64,000 nucleotides of DNA from Gammaproteobacteria bacterium (GCA_022599775.1 JAHZLQ010000027.1:56107-120106), one strand, 5' to 3'. Positions 53,013 to 61,618 are shown, counted from the stretch's first letter. A program made the numbers and translations. Notes: generated by a model from the letters alone, not told the origin.

Positions 53013-54112
53013 GTGTTGCGCCCCGCCGACTGGACGCGCGCGCGCTCGGTTACGGCTCTGTGGCGGAACAGCTGCCGCGATTCGATCCGGCCGCCGCTCG
53101 GCTGCGTCGCCAACTGTTCGCCCGCTCCTGCCGCCTCGCCAGCGCCGACGGCAGCCTGAGTCTGCAACTCGGCCAGCCCGGCGGCGCAGCGGAGACCGCG
53201 AGTGAGTGGATGCGACTGCGTGGCGACGAACTCAGGATCTGGCTGCGGGTGCAGCCCGGCCCCTACGTCAAGGGACTCGGCGACGGCGCCTGGCATGACT
53301 ACCACGGCGAATCCCGAACCCTCGCCTGGAGCCTGGCCCACGAATCAGTACTCACGGCATTCCACCACGTGTTCGGCGTGGCCCTGGAAGCCGAAGGCGC
53401 GGTCGTTCCCGAACAGTCCCCGGACGAGTGGCGTACGCTCGATCGCCCACTCGACTGGCGTCTCGATCATCGTGGTGCCTCGATTCACGGGCGCATCGCC
53501 TTGAGTCCGGCGGCGCTGGCGCGTATCGCCGCGATCGAGCGTTGGCAGCCCGCCGCGTCGCGCCCGCCCACGCATTGCGCGGCATTGCCGGCCAGCGCGA
53601 GGCTGAGCCTGCGGGCGCCGGCCATCAGCGCCGCCGCGCTGCGCGAATTCGAAACCGGTGACGTTCTGGTGCTCGATACATACAGCCGTTGCCGACACAA
53701 CCTCGCGCTGGAGGCTGCCGGCCGCCACTGGGCGGTCCGGCTGGATGAACGTTCGCGCCCGATGCTGTTGTCGTCATCCATCCACCCGCCGATCGAGCCA
53801 TCTCAAAGCAGGGAGACCCACACCATGTCCGACGCCCCACCCCAGCCGGCCGGCGACGCAGCGGAGGCAGCCCCTGCCACGTCGCCACTGGACGCCGCGA
53901 TGCTGGAGCTGACGTTCGATATCGGCACGCTGCCGAGCAGCGTCGGCGAGCTTGCGGCACTGCAGGCCGGCTACGTGTTCGAACTGCCACAGACACTCGA
54001 ACAGACTCGCACCACGATCCGCGCCAACGGCCGCGCCGTGGGCCACGGCGAGCTGGTCGCGGTTGGCGACAGCCTCGGCGTACTGATCCTGGATCTGGAT
54101 GGACTTCAGTAG
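53009..54112 (+). CDS. sctQ: T3SS cytoplasmic-ring protein SctQ
   Basis: Protein of 367 residues. The N-terminal ~270 residues are divergent, as usual in YscQ/HrcQ. The C-terminal SpoA (FliN-like) domain is recognisable: MLELTFDIGTLPSSVGEL, VFELPQTLEQ and GELVAVGDSLGVLI. SctQ builds pods that hold the ATPase complex. The start overlaps the response-regulator stop by 4 bases and the end overlaps sctR by 14. An internal start at 53825 would also release the C-terminal domain. Confidence 0.88.
   Translation: MSVAPRRLDARALGYGSVAEQLPRFDPAAARLRRQLFARSCRLASADGSLSLQLGQPGGAAETASEWMRLRGDELRIWLRVQPGPYVKGLGDGAWHDYHGESRTLAWSLAHESVLTAFHHVFGVALEAEGAVVPEQSPDEWRTLDRPLDWRLDHRGASIHGRIALSPAALARIAAIERWQPAASRPPTHCAALPASARLSLRAPAISAAALREFETGDVLVLDTYSRCRHNLALEAAGRHWAVRLDERSRPMLLSSSIHPPIEPSQSRETHTMSDAPPQPAGDAAEAAPATSPLDAAMLELTFDIGTLPSSVGELAALQAGYVFELPQTLEQTRTTIRANGRAVGHGELVAVGDSLGVLILDLDGLQ
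53810..53827 (+). promoter_or_regulatory. internal ribosome site within sctQ
   Basis: AGGGAG at 53810-53815 lies 9 bases before an in-frame ATG at 53825, just upstream of the SpoA domain. In Yersinia, Salmonella and others the same arrangement makes a separate SctQ-C protein. The site is as good as those of the full-length genes nearby. Confidence 0.65.
53825..54112 (+). CDS. SctQ-C, internally initiated FliN-like product
   Basis: The 95-residue product of the internal start: a short Pro/Ala linker then the whole SpoA domain. In characterised systems such a product dimerises and joins full-length SctQ at a 2:1 ratio to build the sorting platform. Supported here by the ribosome site and the domain boundary; not demonstrated. 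Confidence 0.6.
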   Translation: MSDAPPQPAGDAAEAAPATSPLDAAMLELTFDIGTLPSSVGELAALQAGYVFELPQTLEQTRTTIRANGRAVGHGELVAVGDSLGVLILDLDGLQ

Positions 54113-54764
54113 CCTCAGCCCCGGCTTCGTCATCGCGATCGTCGTCAGCCTTGCGCTGGCGCCGTTCGTCGCGGTGATGGTCACTTCGTTCACCAAGATC
54201 GTGGTGGTGCTGAGCCTGCTGCGCAATGCCCTGGGCTTGCAGCAGGTGCCGCCCAATGTGGTGCTCAACGGACTGGCGATCATCCTGTCGATCTACGTGA
54301 TGTATCCGGTGATCCTGGACACACACCAAGCCATCGAGCAACGCGGCCAGGAGCTGCCCGAGCAGAAGATGAACCTGCAGCGCATGCTCGATCTGGTGGG
54401 GCACGCCAAGGAACCCTTGCGCGAATTCCTGATCGCCCATTCCAGCGATACCGAGCGCGCCTTCTTCCTGGAAAGCGCGCGCCGCTTCCTGCCGGACGAG
54501 CGACGCCAGAGCCTCGGCCCGCGCGACTACATCGTGGTGGTGCCAGCCTTCACGGTCAGCGAACTGACCGCCGCGTTCCAGATCGGCTTCCTGATCTTTC
54601 TGCCGTTCCTGATCATCGACCTGATGGTCTCCAACATCCTGCTGGCGCTGGGCATGATGATGCTGTCACCGACGCTGGTGTCGCTGCCGTTCAAGCTACT
54701 GCTGTTCGTGTTCATGGACGGCTGGGCCAAGCTGGTTCACGGCCTGGTGCTGACCTATGGCTGA
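54099..54764 (+). CDS. sctR: T3SS export-gate protein SctR
   Basis: FliP/YscR-family membrane protein of 221 residues with four helices. Conserved motifs are MVTSFTKIVVVLSLLRNALG, VPPNVVLNGLAIILS, FLIFLPFLIIDLMVSNILLA and KLLLFVFMDGW. Five copies form the core of the gate with SctS and SctT. The start lies inside the sctQ end. Confidence 0.97.
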   Translation: MDFSSLSPGFVIAIVVSLALAPFVAVMVTSFTKIVVVLSLLRNALGLQQVPPNVVLNGLAIILSIYVMYPVILDTHQAIEQRGQELPEQKMNLQRMLDLVGHAKEPLREFLIAHSSDTERAFFLESARRFLPDERRQSLGPRDYIVVVPAFTVSELTAAFQIGFLIFLPFLIIDLMVSNILLALGMMMLSPTLVSLPFKLLLFVFMDGWAKLVHGLVLTYG

Positions 54765-54770
54765 GCGCTG

Positions 54771-55037
54771 ATGGGCTTCGACATCGTACGGCTGACGCAG
54801 GACGCCCTGTGGCTGGTGCTGCTGCTGTCCGCCCCGGCGATCGTGGCGGCGTCGATCATGGGCCTGATCGTCGCCTTCTTTCAGGCCGCGACGCAGTTGC
54901 AGGAACAGACCCTGGCCTTCACCGTGAAGTTCGTCACCATCGTCATCGTGCTGTTCCTGACGGCCAGCGTGCTCGGCGGCACGCTCTACAATTTTGCCGA
55001 CCGGATCTTCACCGAGTTTCCGGGCATGACGAACTGA
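54771..55037 (+). CDS. sctS: T3SS export-gate protein SctS
   Basis: FliQ/YscS-family protein of 88 residues with two helices (ALWLVLLLSAPAIVAASIMG and FVTIVIVLFLTASVLG); four copies coil around the gate. Family motif FQAATQLQEQTLAF is intact. Six bases after sctR and four before sctT. Confidence 0.95.
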   Translation: MGFDIVRLTQDALWLVLLLSAPAIVAASIMGLIVAFFQAATQLQEQTLAFTVKFVTIVIVLFLTASVLGGTLYNFADRIFTEFPGMTN

Positions 55038-55041
55038 GCGC

Positions 55042-55833
55042 ATGAACGGCTTCGATTCGGTCGGTGAGGTGATGCTGGCGCTGGCTCTGACGGTGCCGCG
55101 CATCGCCGCGGCGTTTCTGGTGCTGCCGCTGATGAGCAGCGAAACCGTGCCGGCACTGGTGCGCAACAGCTTCTACGTGAGCCTGGCGATCATCGCCCTG
55201 CCGGTGGCGATGAGCGCGGCGCCGATGGGCGCAATGGGCGCCGGCACCTGGCCGCTGGTGATCCTCAAGGAATTGCTGATCGGCACTCTGCTGGGCTTCA
55301 CCTTCGGGTCCGTGTTCTGGGCGCTGGGCACGGCCGGCGGCATGATCGACACGCAGATCGGCGCCAACTTCTCCAACGTGGTCGACCCGATCCAGGGCCA
55401 TCAGACCTCGCTCACCGGCCAGCTGTTCTCGCAGCTCGCCGCCTGGCTGTTCATGGCCAGCGGCGCCTTTCTGGTGTTTCTGGACATCCTCATGAGCAGC
55501 TACCAGCTGTGGCCGGTGCAGAACGTGCTGCCCGCGCTCAACCCGGCCGGCGCCGGCTTCATGATTGGCCAGCTCAGCTACCTGATGAGCACCGCCCTGC
55601 TGTTCGCCGCGCCGGCGATGGTGGTGATGTCGATCGTGGATTTCTCGTTCGGCCTGGTGAACCGCTACGCACAACAGCTCAACGTGTTCGCACTGACCCT
55701 GCCGATCAAGGCCTGGCTGGCGCAGTGGGTGATCCTGCTGACGCTGGGCCTGATCGTGGAAGTGGTGTTGCGCAAGCTGTTCCAGAACCGCGAACTGATC
55801 GAGGTCTTCAAACGCCTGCTGCCAGTGCCCTGA
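55042..55833 (+). CDS. sctT: T3SS export-gate protein SctT
   Basis: FliR/YscT-family membrane protein of 263 residues with about six helices. Conserved features include VPRIAAAFLVLPLMSSETVP, LKELLIGTLLGF, GTAGGMIDTQIGAN and FAAPAMVVMSIVDFSFG. One copy completes the SctR5S4T1 gate. It is the last gene of the plus arm and converges on sctU. Confidence 0.96.
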   Translation: MNGFDSVGEVMLALALTVPRIAAAFLVLPLMSSETVPALVRNSFYVSLAIIALPVAMSAAPMGAMGAGTWPLVILKELLIGTLLGFTFGSVFWALGTAGGMIDTQIGANFSNVVDPIQGHQTSLTGQLFSQLAAWLFMASGAFLVFLDILMSSYQLWPVQNVLPALNPAGAGFMIGQLSYLMSTALLFAAPAMVVMSIVDFSFGLVNRYAQQLNVFALTLPIKAWLAQWVILLTLGLIVEVVLRKLFQNRELIEVFKRLLPVP

Positions 55834-55876
55834 AGCCCTCCGAGACGCGCTTGCCGCTTCGGCAACAAGGCCACGC

Positions 55877-56935
55877 TCAGCGCATGCCGCGCATCGACTC
55901 CGCCCAGCGCAGGATTTCCGCAACGGCTTCGAAGAAGTCGGCGGAGATGTATTCGTCGACCGCCACATTGGCGTGCAGCCCGCGCGCCAGGTCGATGTTC
56001 TGCAACACCGGCACACCGGCCTGCTCGGCCGCCTCGCGAATCAGGCGGGCCTCGTAGCCCTCGCCCTTGGCGCTGACCACCGGCAGATCGGTTTCGCCCG
56101 GCTCGTAGCTCAGGGCCACCGCAATATGGGTGGGGTTGACCACCACCACATTGGATTTGCGCACCGACGCCAGCATGTTCTGCTGCGACCACTCGTGATG
56201 CAGCTCGCGGCGCCGGCTCTTGACCATGGGATCGCCTTCGGTGGTCTTCACCTCGTCGCGAATGTCGCGGCGGCTCATCATCAGGTTCCTGATGAACACG
56301 AAGCGCTGATAGTTCGCGTCCAGCACCGAGACGAAGAAGAACACGAACACCACCCAGATGCCGATCCACATCAGCGAGCGCCACCAGGCGCGGAGGATGT
56401 CCGGCGGGCTCGCGTCCGGCAGCGACAGGATCGGCGGCAGCATCGCACGCAGCACCAGCACGCCGATACCGAGCAGGGCCGCGCTCTTGAAGATCGACTT
56501 GAAGACCTCGACCAGGTTCTCCTGCGAGAACATGCGCTTCACGCCGTCCACCGGATTGATGCGCTCCATCTTCGGCACCAGACGCTTGAGCGCGAACAGC
56601 GGGCCAAGCTGCAGAAAGTCGGCGGCGATGCCGACCACGCTGGCGAATATCAGCAGCGGCAGCACCGCCCGCATCAACAGCATGAGATCGAGTTGCAGGG
56701 TATTCAGCAGATCGGCCGGGCGATGCCGGCCGACCCCGATGAAGCTGGCTTCGAAGGCGTCCGCCAGATGCTGGTAGACCCAGCCGGCCAGCAGCGGCGC
56801 CATCGCCAGCCACAACATCAGCAGCAGCGTGTTGGTGAGTTCCTGGCTGCGATGGACCTCGCCTTCCTTGCGTGCGTCCTTGAGCCGTTTCGGGGTCGGC
56901 TTTTCGGTCTGATCGCCGCCTTTGGGCTTGCCCAT
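55877..56935 (-). CDS. sctU: T3SS switch protein SctU (inverted)
   Basis: FlhB/YscU-family protein of 352 residues: four membrane helices, then a cytosolic domain with the self-cleaving NPTH motif in VVVNPTHIAVALSYE, which sets substrate class. The N terminus EKPTPKRLKDARKEGEV is diagnostic. The ATG at 56935 is chosen since family members start just before this segment; the frame to 56971 adds 12 unrelated residues. Unlike the common sctR-S-T-U order on one strand, here sctU is inverted and faces sctT. Confidence 0.96.
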   Translation of the reverse strand: MGKPKGGDQTEKPTPKRLKDARKEGEVHRSQELTNTLLLMLWLAMAPLLAGWVYQHLADAFEASFIGVGRHRPADLLNTLQLDLMLLMRAVLPLLIFASVVGIAADFLQLGPLFALKRLVPKMERINPVDGVKRMFSQENLVEVFKSIFKSAALLGIGVLVLRAMLPPILSLPDASPPDILRAWWRSLMWIGIWVVFVFFFVSVLDANYQRFVFIRNLMMSRRDIRDEVKTTEGDPMVKSRRRELHHEWSQQNMLASVRKSNVVVVNPTHIAVALSYEPGETDLPVVSAKGEGYEARLIREAAEQAGVPVLQNIDLARGLHANVAVDEYISADFFEAVAEILRWAESMRGMR

Positions 56936-57075
56936 GAATATCCGCTCGGAGTCGGTGCGAGCGAGGATCATGGCACCGCAACCGGGGGATTCCGGGCCGG
57001 CATAGGGTAAGTCCGAGGTTCACGCCGCCGGGTGGCGGGTCTAAGATCGTCACAGCTCCGGGGGGAGTCCGCGTA

Positions 57076-57441
57076 ATGCAGACGTATGCCATGAAAGTTC
57101 AATCCACAGACAATAGCCGTATCGCCCTGATCGATGCCCTACGAACGCCTGCCTTGAGGCCCGCCTTTCAGGCGGAAAGCTCGGAAGCTCAAGGGCTTGC
57201 ATCGACGGGCAGCCTAGAATCCGCAACCGCCGGCCAGTTCTCGGCAGAACGCTTGGTGGCGGCCAACGAGGCGCATGCCGATCCCGGCGAATGGCTGCTG
57301 TCGCTCGATGCCTGGGCCGACATCGCGCCGGGCTCGCGCGCGCTCAAGGCCGAGGCCGCCACGCCGGACTTCGACCTGGCCGATCCCGCCGCCAGCGCAC
57401 AAGGCCTGGCCGATCACGTACTCGCCGCGTTGAGCGGCTGA
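57076..57441 (+). CDS. small T3SS-island protein, function unknown
   Basis: Acidic protein of 121 residues without signal peptide, membrane helix or known motif; rich in Ala, Ser and Asp, which suits a secreted substrate, chaperone or regulator. GGGGGGAG lies 9 bases before the ATG, a strong site. The stop overlaps the next ATG, so the two are made together. It starts divergently from sctU, with about 140 bases between the starts. Confidence 0.6.
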   Translation: MQTYAMKVQSTDNSRIALIDALRTPALRPAFQAESSEAQGLASTGSLESATAGQFSAERLVAANEAHADPGEWLLSLDAWADIAPGSRALKAEAATPDFDLADPAASAQGLADHVLAALSG

Positions 57442-58151
57442 TGGCCGACGCCCCACTCGCGGCCGCCGCCGAGTCCTGGCGCGAAGCGGCGGCACGCCTC
57501 GCCGAGGGGCTGCATCAAAGTCCGGACGATGAAACGCGCCTGGCGGTGCTCAAGCGCGTCTGTCGTCGCTTCGGCTATCTCGGCTATCCGGGTTTTCTCA
57601 AGCTGATGCTGATCGTTGCCGACAGCGACAACAGCCCGGCCAAGCGCGATCTGGCCGCGGCGCTGGCGCTGGCGCTGAAGCGCCATGACCTGCCGACCGG
57701 TCAGCTCACCTCCTGGGGCACCACCGACCTGTGGAAGGCCAGCGGCGACAACACGCGAGCGATCAGCGCCAGCGTGCTCAACGGCCAGCACCTGGGCGTG
57801 GCGCCGCGACGCAGCTTCGGACCGCTCGAATATCTCACCGTCTGGTACTGCCAACGCACGCAGCGACCGTATCTCAGCGACGACGGCTACTACGCAGCCG
57901 TGGTCAAACTGATCACCCTGCTCAATCACAGCCGCGAGGCGCAGGAACTGTATCCGCTCAAGATCGAATCGGATCTGAGTACCGAGCCCGAAGGCGCCTA
58001 CACGCGGCAGACGCGAAGCCGGCTTGGCACCCTGGCCGGCGCCTGGCGGCGCGGTGAATCGCCGGACCGTATCGGCGAGATCATGGCCGGCGGCACGACT
58101 CGGCCCGCCAACAGCCTGCCGCCACGGGATTGGGTGCTGCGCGACCTTTGA
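57441..58151 (+). CDS. T3SS-island protein, function unknown
   Basis: Soluble protein of 236 residues. Features include a helical N terminus (DETRLAVLKRVCRRFGYLGY) and a central stretch with FGPLEYLTVWYCQRTQRPYL. No signal, membrane helix or known domain was recognised. Start and the preceding stop share bases (TGATG), arguing for a joint role with the 121-residue protein. Confidence 0.65.
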   Translation: MADAPLAAAAESWREAAARLAEGLHQSPDDETRLAVLKRVCRRFGYLGYPGFLKLMLIVADSDNSPAKRDLAAALALALKRHDLPTGQLTSWGTTDLWKASGDNTRAISASVLNGQHLGVAPRRSFGPLEYLTVWYCQRTQRPYLSDDGYYAAVVKLITLLNHSREAQELYPLKIESDLSTEPEGAYTRQTRSRLGTLAGAWRRGESPDRIGEIMAGGTTRPANSLPPRDWVLRDL

Positions 58152-58201
58152 ACCGCTCGCGCGCATGCGGGCCAGTTGACGGACAACGAATTCGGCGCGA
58201 G

Positions 58202-58798
58202 TCAATCCTGCGCCGTCCGGCCTTGCAGCCAATCACCGCGATACTGCACGAAGCCCAGCGCCGGCTTGCCGAAATGCGTGGTCGAGCCCGTGGCTTTGAA
58301 CCCCAGGCGGGCCAGCACCGACGGTACGGAAAGGTGGCGCGGGTCGCACAGCGAGATCAGCCTCGGCAGTTCGAGATCGACAAAGGCGTGCCAACACAGA
58401 TGCTGACCCATCTCCACCGCCAGACCGCCGTTCCAGAATTCCGGCAGCAGGCGCGCCCCGATCTCGATGTCGTCGCTGTCCGCCACCGGCATCAGCGAGT
58501 AGATGCCGACAAAGCGATCTTGAGCGTCTCGCGCCGCCCAAGCGCCGAGGCCGGGCCGGCGTTCGTAGAAGGCGCGCATCCAGTCGATCAGCAGATGGGC
58601 CTGCATCAGGTTCTGCAGGCGATCGTCCAGCAACCAACGCGCGACCAGATCGGAGCGGTCCATCTCCAGCAGACCGCGCGCATCGCGCGTGGACAGCGGC
58701 CACAGACTCAGGCGGTCGGAGCGCAGAAAAGCGGTGCTCCGGAGGCCCGGAACACCGCTGGCGCCCGCCGCCGCCGCGGCTGCGCCCTCCCCGATCAT
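58202..58798 (-). CDS. GNAT acetyltransferase, RimJ/RimL type
   Basis: Protein of 198 residues of the GNAT superfamily. LRSTAFLRSDRLSLWPLSTRDARGL-type opening (LSLWPLSTRDARGL) and GIYSLMPVADSDDIEIGARL, PEFWNGGLAVEMGQHLC and SVLARLGFKATG match the acetyl-CoA site and later motifs of RimL-like N-acetyltransferases. The target is unknown. It follows the DUF1521 gene by 10 bases on the same strand, so it might modify that protein or be an effector itself; both are guesses. Confidence 0.8.
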   Translation of the reverse strand: MIGEGAAAAAAGASGVPGLRSTAFLRSDRLSLWPLSTRDARGLLEMDRSDLVARWLLDDRLQNLMQAHLLIDWMRAFYERRPGLGAWAARDAQDRFVGIYSLMPVADSDDIEIGARLLPEFWNGGLAVEMGQHLCWHAFVDLELPRLISLCDPRHLSVPSVLARLGFKATGSTTHFGKPALGFVQYRGDWLQGRTAQD

Positions 58799-58808
58799 TG
58801 CCCTGCGA

Positions 58809-60086
58809 TCAACGGGGCGACTCCTGGAACATCGAGCCGAGCATTCCCAGCAGCATGCTGCTGGCGAAGCTGAAGCTCATCGCCTGCAGACCTTCCAACA
58901 GGCTGAAGTCGCTGGGCATGTCCTTGGTCTTGTTCATGTCGGCTTGCGTCACCTCGCGCATCCACAGACCGTCCCGCACCATCCAGCCCTCACCCGAGCT
59001 GTTCTCGTACAGGTTCATGCCATCGCCGGTGAGGATGTCCATTGCGTAACCGGTATCGCCTTCCTTGATGGTCATGTCGCCGATCGTGTTCTGGTCGAGC
59101 TTGTCGACCACGATCGCCTGATCGCCATTGGTGATGGTCAGCGAACTCGACAGCGTCATCGCCTCATTGCGGGCATACGGCGTGGTGTTGATCGTGATCT
59201 TGGTGCCATCTTCCAGGTTCAGCGTGATCGTGCCCCAGAAGTCCACGTCGGTGCGTCCGTCGCCATTGGTATCGAAGTGCGGATCGCCCCAGATGCGCGA
59301 GGTTTCGCCGGTTTCCTTGTTGGTCAGCACGATTTCGGAGCTGTGCTCGTTGATTGCCAGGGTGTAGCTGCCGAGATCGATCGTGGCCTTGCCGTCACCG
59401 GTCTGGGCGACCGTCCAGTCGCTCTGCGCGGGCGCCGGTACCGGCATCGGATGCATCGTCGTGCCGGTGCCCAGATCCTGGTTCAAGGCCGACAGAATGG
59501 TGCTCGCCTCCGGCCAGCTAACCACACCATCCGCCGTCGCCGTGGCAACCATGCCCACCAGCGCCATGCGCTCGGCACCCGAGAGCTTGGACAGGTCCGC
59601 GCTGGCAAAGGCGCTGTCCAGCGCCGCACGCCATGGCGTGGCGGTGGTCTGGTCGAGCATGGAATCCATGGTGCTGAGGAACTGGTAGTCGCGCAGCAGC
59701 GAACCCAGTTCGCCGGCGTTGCCGAGCATTTCGCCGATCAGGCCGTTGAACAGCGCTGAACCGGGTGCCTGGCGCAGGTCCATACCGGCAAACGGCCAGG
59801 AGTCGCTGAACGCGGTCACGCCATTGGAACTGAATTCCTGCATCGACGAGATCATCGCGTCAGCATCGCTGGCGCTGATGTGACCGTCCGACGACAGTGC
59901 ACGCGCCATCGTCATCAGGGTCTTGCGCTCACCGGACGACAGTTGATTGGTATTGAGCATCTCCAGCGCGCCGGCAAGGCGTGCCTCGGCGGCGCCGCCG
60001 ATCGGCGTGGACAAGGCATTCGACATCGCGCCCTTGAAAGCCGCATCGGAGAGCCCCCCGAAAAGTGTGTTTCCCATCGCGGACAT
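58809..60086 (-). CDS. DUF1521 (MIIA-type self-cleaving) protein, probable T3SS effector
   Basis: Protein of 425 residues. Residues 230-390 match DUF1521: LGSYTLAINEHSSEIVLTNK, IWGDPHFD (265-272), DFWGTITLNLEDGTKITINT and SLTITNGDQAIVVDKLDQNT. In Bradyrhizobium NopE1, a T3SS effector, this domain cuts itself in the presence of calcium at GD'PHVD; here the matching bond is Asp268-Pro269. DTNGDGRTD just after it is a good calcium loop. The N-terminal half has two similar helical repeats (LSSGERKTLMTMARALSSDG and LSGAERMALVGMVATATADG); the C terminus is hydrophobic. AGGGAG lies 7 bases before the ATG at 60086. Confidence 0.85.
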   Translation of the reverse strand: MSAMGNTLFGGLSDAAFKGAMSNALSTPIGGAAEARLAGALEMLNTNQLSSGERKTLMTMARALSSDGHISASDADAMISSMQEFSSNGVTAFSDSWPFAGMDLRQAPGSALFNGLIGEMLGNAGELGSLLRDYQFLSTMDSMLDQTTATPWRAALDSAFASADLSKLSGAERMALVGMVATATADGVVSWPEASTILSALNQDLGTGTTMHPMPVPAPAQSDWTVAQTGDGKATIDLGSYTLAINEHSSEIVLTNKETGETSRIWGDPHFDTNGDGRTDVDFWGTITLNLEDGTKITINTTPYARNEAMTLSSSLTITNGDQAIVVDKLDQNTIGDMTIKEGDTGYAMDILTGDGMNLYENSSGEGWMVRDGLWMREVTQADMNKTKDMPSDFSLLEGLQAMSFSFASSMLLGMLGSMFQESPR

Positions 60087-60421
60087 AGAAAACTCCCTTA
60101 TCTCCATTGGGTGGATTTGTACGGCGCCTCACCCCACAGCAGCCGCTGCGCGATCGGTCCGTCCTGAACCGATTCTGTCCGTCCTGCGGAGCCGTTCATA
60201 TACGGATGCGCCCCAGCCTAGGGAACGCCCGAGGTGCTCAGTCGCGCTGCCGCCGCCTACCGGTCGGTCTGAAAATGCGGCAGTTCCGATGACTTTATGT
60301 GCTCATCGCCAGGGACCAACCCTGGGGTTTCCACCAGGTAGCCATCGCATCGCCCCCTGAGCAAACTGCCGGCAGTGTCCGCTGGCTCGGGGGGACGGCG
60401 GGCGGACGATAAAAACTCGCC
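60087..60421. other. divergent intergenic region
   Basis: Separates the DUF1521 gene (minus) from the lipoprotein gene (plus). It contains the shared motif CAGCCTAGGGAA at 60214-60225, about 130 bases ahead of the DUF1521 start. I see no small gene. Confidence 0.4.
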
Positions 60422-61453
60422 ATGAGAAATACGGACATGAACCGATCGATGACGCCCTCATCCCCTACCGGCTATCCAAGCTTGCTGCTCAGGATGCTCT
60501 GCGCTGCCGCCCTGTTCGCCTCGATCCAGGCCTGCGGTGGTGGTGGTGGTGGCGATGATGACGGTGGCGGAGGCGATGGTGGTGGTGGTGGTGGTGGTGG
60601 CGATGAACTGAACCGTGGCCTCGAAGGCGTGCTGTATTTCGACGACGCCACCGACTACATCGCCTTCGATCCTTCCGAGGGCGAGGTCGACGTGCTCCGC
60701 AACGGTACCGGCGACGGCAGCACGCCGTCGGCCGACTCGCAGGAGTTCGTGGCCATCGACAGCGATTCAGCCACCGGTGATACCAACAAGCAGGACATCG
60801 TCACCTTCAAGCGCAATGGCAACGAAACCGGGCGAATCGCGCTCGATGAATTCCTCAACGGCTACCCGAAGCTCTCGCCCAACGGGACCTTCATCATCGA
60901 AGCCCGTGACTTCGGCGAACAGACGCTGGTCCTCGACCGCAATGGCGCCGTCATCAAGGAGTACGGCGAAGGCATCGAGGATTACGCATGGACGCCGGAT
61001 GGACGCTTGGTGCTGGTCGACGGCGAATCCATCGTGATCACCGACATGAGCTTCAACATCGACACAAGCCTCCGATCGTTTGATGGACTCGAACCGTCCA
61101 GCGTGTCGGTCAGCCCGGATGGGGAACGCATCGCCTTCTCGATCGCCGAAGACGGCGCCAGCCGGCGGCACGTGTGGACGATGGACATCGACGGTTCGTC
61201 GCCGCAGCAGATCACCAGTTCGCTGGTCGGCGAGACTTCGCCACGCTGGTCGCCGGACGGCAAGACCCTGTCCGTGCGCAAAGGCTCGGCCTCGGGCGCG
61301 GGCTGCCCCGAGTTGTGGGCGGTCGAAGCGGACGCCGACACCGCCGATTTGGCCGACGACAGCGATGCCGCGTTCCGGCTCGTCAAATACGACGACGATG
61401 GCGACGTCCGTGGCGTCTGCGCCTTTTCGCCGGCCTTCTGGCGCGCCTCGTAG
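60422..61453 (+). CDS. TolB/PD40-like beta-propeller lipoprotein
   Basis: Lipoprotein of 343 residues. The signal peptide ends in ASIQAC, followed by a poly-Gly/Asp stretch of about 25 residues encoded by GGT repeats. The rest has beta-propeller repeats of the WD40-like PD40 type: PKLSPNGTFI, AWTPDGRLVL, VSVSPDGERIAF and PRWSPDGKTLSV. Such proteins bind partners in the periplasm. It lies inside the T3SS island but shows no specific link to secretion. A good terminator follows. ATGs at 60437 and 60449 are other possible starts. Confidence 0.75.
   Translation: MRNTDMNRSMTPSSPTGYPSLLLRMLCAAALFASIQACGGGGGGDDDGGGGDGGGGGGGGDELNRGLEGVLYFDDATDYIAFDPSEGEVDVLRNGTGDGSTPSADSQEFVAIDSDSATGDTNKQDIVTFKRNGNETGRIALDEFLNGYPKLSPNGTFIIEARDFGEQTLVLDRNGAVIKEYGEGIEDYAWTPDGRLVLVDGESIVITDMSFNIDTSLRSFDGLEPSSVSVSPDGERIAFSIAEDGASRRHVWTMDIDGSSPQQITSSLVGETSPRWSPDGKTLSVRKGSASGAGCPELWAVEADADTADLADDSDAAFRLVKYDDDGDVRGVCAFSPAFWRAS
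60534..60601 (+). repeat. GGT/GGC triplet repeat in a lipoprotein gene
   Basis: Two runs of GGT triplets separated by GAT-rich units encode the poly-Gly/Asp linker just after the lipidated Cys. Slippage would change linker length without shifting the frame. Confidence 0.8.
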
Positions 61454-61460
61454 TCGCCCG

Positions 61461-61487
61461 AGCTAGGGCAGAACCTAGCTATTTTTT
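61461..61487 (+). terminator. intrinsic terminator after the PD40 lipoprotein gene
   Basis: AGCTAGG (61461-61467) and CCTAGCT (61474-61480) form a perfect 7-base stem with a 6-base loop, followed by TTTTTT at 61482-61487. It separates the lipoprotein gene from the next. Confidence 0.85.
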
Positions 61488-61618
61488 CGAAGATTCTGCA
61501 GAGAAACTGCACCGGTCGCTGACAAAGCTCCAACGCACCGGCTCCACAAGCGTCGGGCAGGTTCGCAGGGACACAGCGAGCACAAATTGACCATCTTTCT
61601 CTCCTGGGGAGACAGCAA

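Noticed and set aside
55849..55864. TTGCCG/CGGCAA hairpin between sctT and sctU
   Set aside because: Short stem without a T run; too weak to call a terminator.
57003..57013. CATAGGGTAAG as a third copy of the CCTAGGGAA motif
   Set aside because: Only a partial match; not strong enough to annotate as a site.
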